A DNA stretch of 7,533 nucleotides from an uncultured Francisella sp. (lineage in GTDB: Bacteria > Pseudomonadota > Gammaproteobacteria > Burkholderiales > Neisseriaceae). The stretch is taken from the NCBI GenBank assembly GCA_905373555.1, contig CAJPTP010000045.1, positions 1-7,533 of the forward strand, written 5' to 3'. Within the stretch, counting starts at the first letter, position 1, and each line of letters opens with the position of its first letter. Below the pieces are notes generated by a model. It had not been told where the DNA came from. It searched no databases and saw only the letters and a program-made list of their open reading frames with translations. Shown here piece by piece: positions 4,191 through 7,533 of this stretch. A program made the translations under genes and the position numbers.

Positions 4191-7100
4191 TCAATACCGC
4201 TCGTCGTTGTCGTTGAGGAAAATTTTCAGCGTGTCGCTGCGCAGCGGGTGGCGAAGCTTGCGCAGCGCCTTGGCCTCGATTTGCCGAATGCGCTCGCGGG
4301 TGACGTCGAACTGCTTGCCCACCTCCTCAAGCGTGTGGTCGGTGTTCATCTCGATGCCGAAGCGCATGCGCAGCACCTTGGCCTCGCGCTCGGAGAGCGT
4401 GTCCAAGGCTTCCTTGGTGACCGACTTGAGGCTGGAGTACATGGCCATTTGGCTGGGAGACACGGTCGAGGTGTCTTCCAGGAAATCGCCCATATGGCTG
4501 TCGTCGTCATCCCCCACCGGGTTTTCCATCGATAAAGGCTCTTTGGCGATGCGCGCGATGCGCCGAATCTTTTCCTCGGGCATGCCCATCAGCTCCGAAA
4601 GCTCCTTGGGCTCGGGCTCGACCCCGTGCTGCTGGATGTATTGCCGCGTGCAGCGGTTGATCTTGTTGATGGTCTCGATCATGTGCACGGGAATGCGGAT
4701 GATGCGGGCCTGATCGGCGATGGAGCGCGTGATCGCTTGGCGTATCCACCACGTGGCGTAGGTCGAGAACTTATAGCCCCTGCGGTAGTCAAACTTATCC
4801 ACCGCCTTCATCAAGCCGATGTTGCCCTCTTGAATCAGATCCAAGAAGCTCATGCCGCGGTTGACGTAGCGCTTGGCGATGGAAATGACCAAGCGCAGAT
4901 TCGCCCGAATCATTTCCTGCTTGGCCAAGCCGGATTCTTTCTCGTTGGCGTCGAGTTTGCGGTTGAGCTTCTTGAGCTGATCGATCGTGAGATACGAGCT
5001 GTCCTCGATTTCGCGCAAGCCGCCCTGCTTTTCCAAAATCAGGTGGCGGTTGACCTTCAGCTCGCCGCTCCATTTCTCGCCCGCTTCGATCTCGCGGCGA
5101 AGCCACTCGGGGTCGGTTTGGCGCCCGATGAAGCTCGCGACGAATCGATCGCGCGGCATGCCCGCGGTTTCGCAGCAAATGTCGCGCACGCCGCGCTCAA
5201 GCTCGCGCGCCTTGCGCGTCTTGCCCCGCAAGTCCTCGCACACCAGCGCGATGAACTTCGAGGTGAACCTGGCGAGATACAGATCGTCGGCGATCAGCTG
5301 CCGACGCTTGGAGTAAGAACCGATGGCCTTTTTGGCGCTTTTGTCGATCGGGCCCGCCGACACCGGGGTGCTGGGCATGCGCGCCACCGCCTGATCCTCA
5401 ACGCCGTTGCCCGTGAGCATCCGCTCCAGCTCGGCGTCGATGTCGGGCACCACGCCCTTTTGCTTCATCGTCTCCAAGGCCGCCATCATGGCCTCGTAGT
5501 TGTCCTCCATGCGGGCGAGCATGACGTCGAACTTGGAGCGCAAAGCGACCAAGTCTTTGCCCTCGCTTTTCTTGCCCTTGCCCGTTTTGGCGGCCTTGGC
5601 GGCGGCGCGGCCGCCGCCCGCCTTGCCGCCCTCATCCTCCTCGTCGTCCTCGTCGGACTCCTCGTCTTCCTCGTCGGAGGCCACCCCGTCGATCGGAGCC
5701 GATTCATCGTCGGAGACGTCGTCCTCAAGCTCTTCGTCGGCGGACTCGACGTCCTTGACGTTGTCCTCGCTGATGTCGGCGACGGCCTCCTCTTCCTCCT
5801 CGGCGTCGGCGATCGCCTGAGCCTCGGCGGCTCTTTCGTCGTTCTCCTCGCGCTCCAACTCCTCCAGCGTCGGGTAAATGTCCTCGACATACTCGGTCAC
5901 GGGCGTGTCGCCGGCCTTGATGGAGCGGAACATCCGCATGATTTCCTGAAGCGACGTCGGGCACAGGGTCAATACCTGCACGAGGCTGCGCATGGAGGAG
6001 ATGATGTTCTTGGCGATGCGCTTCTCGTCTTCTTTGTGCAGCAGCTCGACCTGACCCATTTCTCGCATGTACATGCGAATGGGGTCGGTGGTGCGGCCAA
6101 ACTCGGCGTCGTCCATTTTGCGGACGGTTTCTTCCAAGTCCTCGGCCGAATCCTCGTCGGAAACGTTCTCCGCCACCTCTTCGTTGTTGAGGAAAATCTC
6201 GGACTCCGCAGCCTCTTCGACCACCTTGATGTTGCTGCGCTCGAACATGCCGTAGATGCTCTCGATTTCCTCGGCGTCGGCCTGCCTGTTTTCGGGCAAA
6301 TTGTCGTTGATCTCGGCGATGGTGACGTAGCCGCGCTCGCGGCCCGTGGCCAGCAAGGCTTGGAAGCGCTTGAGCAACTCGATCTGGCTGCTTTTGGTCC
6401 GGTCGTGGCCGATTTTGGCCGCAGCCGCGCCCGGGGCGGCCGCCGCGCCGGCTTTGGCCGTCGAGGCGGGGGAAACGGAAACGCGCGCCAAGGCCGGGAC
6501 TGAGGCCGTGGCGCCCGAAGCTTTGGGGCTTGAAACTTTGGCGGCGGCGCTTTGCGGCTTAACGGCGCCCGCGGCCGACTTCGCGCCCGCCCCATCCTTG
6601 GGCCGGGGCTTAACCGATGCGGAGCTTGCGGCGGCAGAGCCTGCGGCAGTCTTGGCCGAGCGCGAGCCCGAGCGCGATTTTTTCGCGCCCGCGCCCGCGG
6701 CCGCAGACGCGGCCGCGGAGCCGGGCTTGGCGATCTCGGATGCCGCCGAGGTCGTCGATGCGGGCGCGGAAGACGCGGGCGCGGGCGCGGATGACGCGGT
6801 TGAAGAAGCGGGGAGTTCGCTTGTCTGCGCCTTGGGGCGGCGCGCGCCCGAGCGCGATTTTTTCGGCGCGCTTGGCGCAGCGCCGGATTTCGTCTCCGCG
6901 GACTCAACCAAACCCGCCGACGCCTTGGGCTTGCTCGCCGGCGCGACCGATTGACTCGTCGACGGCGAGACGACGGGCTTCGCGGCGGCCGCCCCCGTCG
7001 CTGCGGCCGCAACGTCAGCAACAGCCGCATTCGCCTTTGGGCGGCGCGCGCCCGAGCGCGACTTTTTCGGCGCGCTTGGCGCGGCGCCGGATTTCGTCTC

Positions 7101-7533
7101 CGCGGACTCAACCAAGCCCGCCGACGCCTTGGGCTCGCTCGCCGGCGCGACCGATTGACTCGCCGACGGCAAGACGACGGGCTTCGCGGCGGCCGCCCCC
7201 ATCGCTGCGGCCGCAACGTCAGCAACGGCCGCATTCGCCTTTGGGCGACGCGCGCCCGAGCGCGACTTTTTCGGCGCGCTTGGCGCGGCGCCGGGTTTCG
7301 TCTCCGCGGACTCAACCAAGCCCGCCGACGCCTTGGGCTTGCTCGCCGCCGAGCCCGCTTTCTTGGCCGACGGCGCGGCGACGGGCTTCGCGGCGGCCGC
7401 CCCCGTCGCTGCGGCAGCAACATCCGCAACGGCCGCAATGTCAGCAACGGCCTTTGGGCGACGCGCGCCCGAACGCGGCTTTTTCGGCGCGCTTGGCGCG
7501 GCGCCGGATTTCGTCTCCGCGGACTCAACCAAG
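4191..7533 (-). CDS. rpoD: RNA polymerase primary sigma factor RpoD (sigma-70), 5' end outside the window
   Basis: RpoD directs RNA polymerase to housekeeping promoters. Residues are counted from 7532; 1113 are visible. Region 1.1 is about 374-438 (RGYVTIAEINDNLPE), region 1.2 about 479-512 (TTDPIRMYMREMG), then a non-conserved region with an Asp/Glu-rich stretch (550-635), region 2 about 871-950 (NLRLVISIAKRYVNRG, KFSTYATWWIRQ), region 3 about 951-1030 and region 4 about 1036-1105 (helix-turn-helix EEVGKQFDVTRERIRQIEAK, intact for -35 reading). In region 2.4 the sequence is QARIIRIP; E. coli has QARTIRIP, so residue 944 is Ile in place of Thr440. Residues 2-373 form an Ala/Lys/Arg/Ser/Pro-rich extension with 68-residue tandem repeats. 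E. coli RpoD is 613 residues and starts only a few residues before region 1.1. The frame is still open at the window end: TTG at 7530-7532 is the Leu of the repeated AGLVESAE, so the true start lies beyond. It ends in a strong terminator. Confidence 0.98.
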   Translation of the reverse strand, partial: LVESAETKSGAAPSAPKKPRSGARRPKAVADIAAVADVAAAATGAAAAKPVAAPSAKKAGSAASKPKASAGLVESAETKPGAAPSAPKKSRSGARRPKANAAVADVAAAAMGAAAAKPVVLPSASQSVAPASEPKASAGLVESAETKSGAAPSAPKKSRSGARRPKANAAVADVAAAATGAAAAKPVVSPSTSQSVAPASKPKASAGLVESAETKSGAAPSAPKKSRSGARRPKAQTSELPASSTASSAPAPASSAPASTTSAASEIAKPGSAAASAAAGAGAKKSRSGSRSAKTAAGSAAASSASVKPRPKDGAGAKSAAGAVKPQSAAAKVSSPKASGATASVPALARVSVSPASTAKAGAAAAPGAAAAKIGHDRTKSSQIELLKRFQALLATGRERGYVTIAEINDNLPENRQADAEEIESIYGMFERSNIKVVEEAAESEIFLNNEEVAENVSDEDSAEDLEETVRKMDDAEFGRTTDPIRMYMREMGQVELLHKEDEKRIAKNIISSMRSLVQVLTLCPTSLQEIMRMFRSIKAGDTPVTEYVEDIYPTLEELEREENDERAAEAQAIADAEEEEEAVADISEDNVKDVESADEELEDDVSDDESAPIDGVASDEEDEESDEDDEEDEGGKAGGGRAAAKAAKTGKGKKSEGKDLVALRSKFDVMLARMEDNYEAMMAALETMKQKGVVPDIDAELERMLTGNGVEDQAVARMPSTPVSAGPIDKSAKKAIGSYSKRRQLIADDLYLARFTSKFIALVCEDLRGKTRKARELERGVRDICCETAGMPRDRFVASFIGRQTDPEWLRREIEAGEKWSGELKVNRHLILEKQGGLREIEDSSYLTIDQLKKLNRKLDANEKESGLAKQEMIRANLRLVISIAKRYVNRGMSFLDLIQEGNIGLMKAVDKFDYRRGYKFSTYATWWIRQAITRSIADQARIIRIPVHMIETINKINRCTRQYIQQHGVEPEPKELSELMGMPEEKIRRIARIAKEPLSMENPVGDDDDSHMGDFLEDTSTVSPSQMAMYSSLKSVTKEALDTLSEREAKVLRMRFGIEMNTDHTLEEVGKQFDVTRERIRQIEAKALRKLRHPLRSDTLKIFLNDNDERY
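6828..7529 (-). repeat. Tandem 204-bp (68-residue) repeats in the rpoD 5' part
   Basis: Three units and the start of a fourth lie head to tail and in frame: 7317-7529 (71 residues, diverged in its second half), 7113-7316 and 6909-7112 (68 residues each), and 6828-6908 (27 residues, then divergence). Each unit starts VESAETK, carries the basic block KKSRSGARRPKA (KKPRSG in the first), then an Ala-rich stretch with VADVAAAA and AAAAKPV, and ends PKASAGL. A degenerate KKSRSGSR recurs at residues 284-291. The array continues to the window edge, so the copy number is unknown. Units 2 and 3 are nearly identical in DNA, which suggests recent duplication or ongoing recombination. Confidence 0.9.

Noticed and set aside
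4626..6503. 625-residue plus-strand open frame antisense to rpoD
   Set aside because: Its length follows from rpoD avoiding codons whose complements are stops. The DVLDVVL/LFLLG-type repeats mirror the acidic stretch of RpoD; no start signal or domain is seen.
5969..7528. 519-residue Arg/Pro-rich minus-strand frame
   Set aside because: It is the shifted frame of the rpoD repeat region; the RpoD frame continues uninterrupted into region 1.1.
6828..7529. CRISPR-like array
   Set aside because: The repeats are 204 bp, contiguous without unique spacers, and lie in frame inside rpoD.
7530..7532. TTG as the rpoD start codon
   Set aside because: The same Leu occurs inside each later repeat unit (AGLVESAE) and no ribosome-binding site can be assessed; the frame is simply cut by the window edge.

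Overview
The window looks like chromosomal DNA of a GC-rich proteobacterium, most likely betaproteobacterial (Burkholderiales; a Sutterella-like gut lineage is my guess, not shown). This rests on the housekeeping sigma factor, which has beta/gamma-type regions 1.1 to 4.2, an acidic non-conserved region and an Ala/Lys/Arg-rich N-terminal extension of the kind known from betaproteobacterial RpoD. No phage, plasmid, CRISPR or insertion-sequence gene is visible.

Layout. Positions 1-187 hold the edge of an unidentified gene; either strand could be coding. A tRNA gene with anticodon CAT (323-399), most likely tRNA-Ile2, follows a perfect TATAAT box and is closed by hairpins ending in an intrinsic terminator (462-483). 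Positions 484-1059 have no convincing gene. They contain a 199-bp element bounded by 24-bp imperfect inverted repeats (728-926), which abuts the intrinsic terminator of the next operon (928-974, minus strand).

From 1060 to 3957, all on the minus strand, lies a zinc-type ABC importer in the order ATPase (znuC), permease (znuB), periplasmic binding protein (znuA). A 32-residue hydrophobic ORF may precede znuC and overlap it by TTGA. A promoter with -10 TATTAT and -35 TTGATC lies upstream, and a 214-bp gap with an AT-rich core separates znuB from znuA. ZnuA captures the metal in the periplasm, ZnuB forms the channel and ZnuC drives transport with ATP.

From 4191 to the right edge, on the minus strand, is rpoD, the primary sigma factor, cut at its 5' end. 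It ends in a strong intrinsic terminator next to a run of ten G.

The two points most worth a second look are both in rpoD. The promoter-reading helix has Ile where E. coli sigma70 has Thr440, a substitution known from E. coli genetics to change reading of promoter position -12. The N-terminal extension is at least 373 residues and contains a near-identical tandem repeat of 68 residues (204 bp). I did not find a wholly new multi-gene system.
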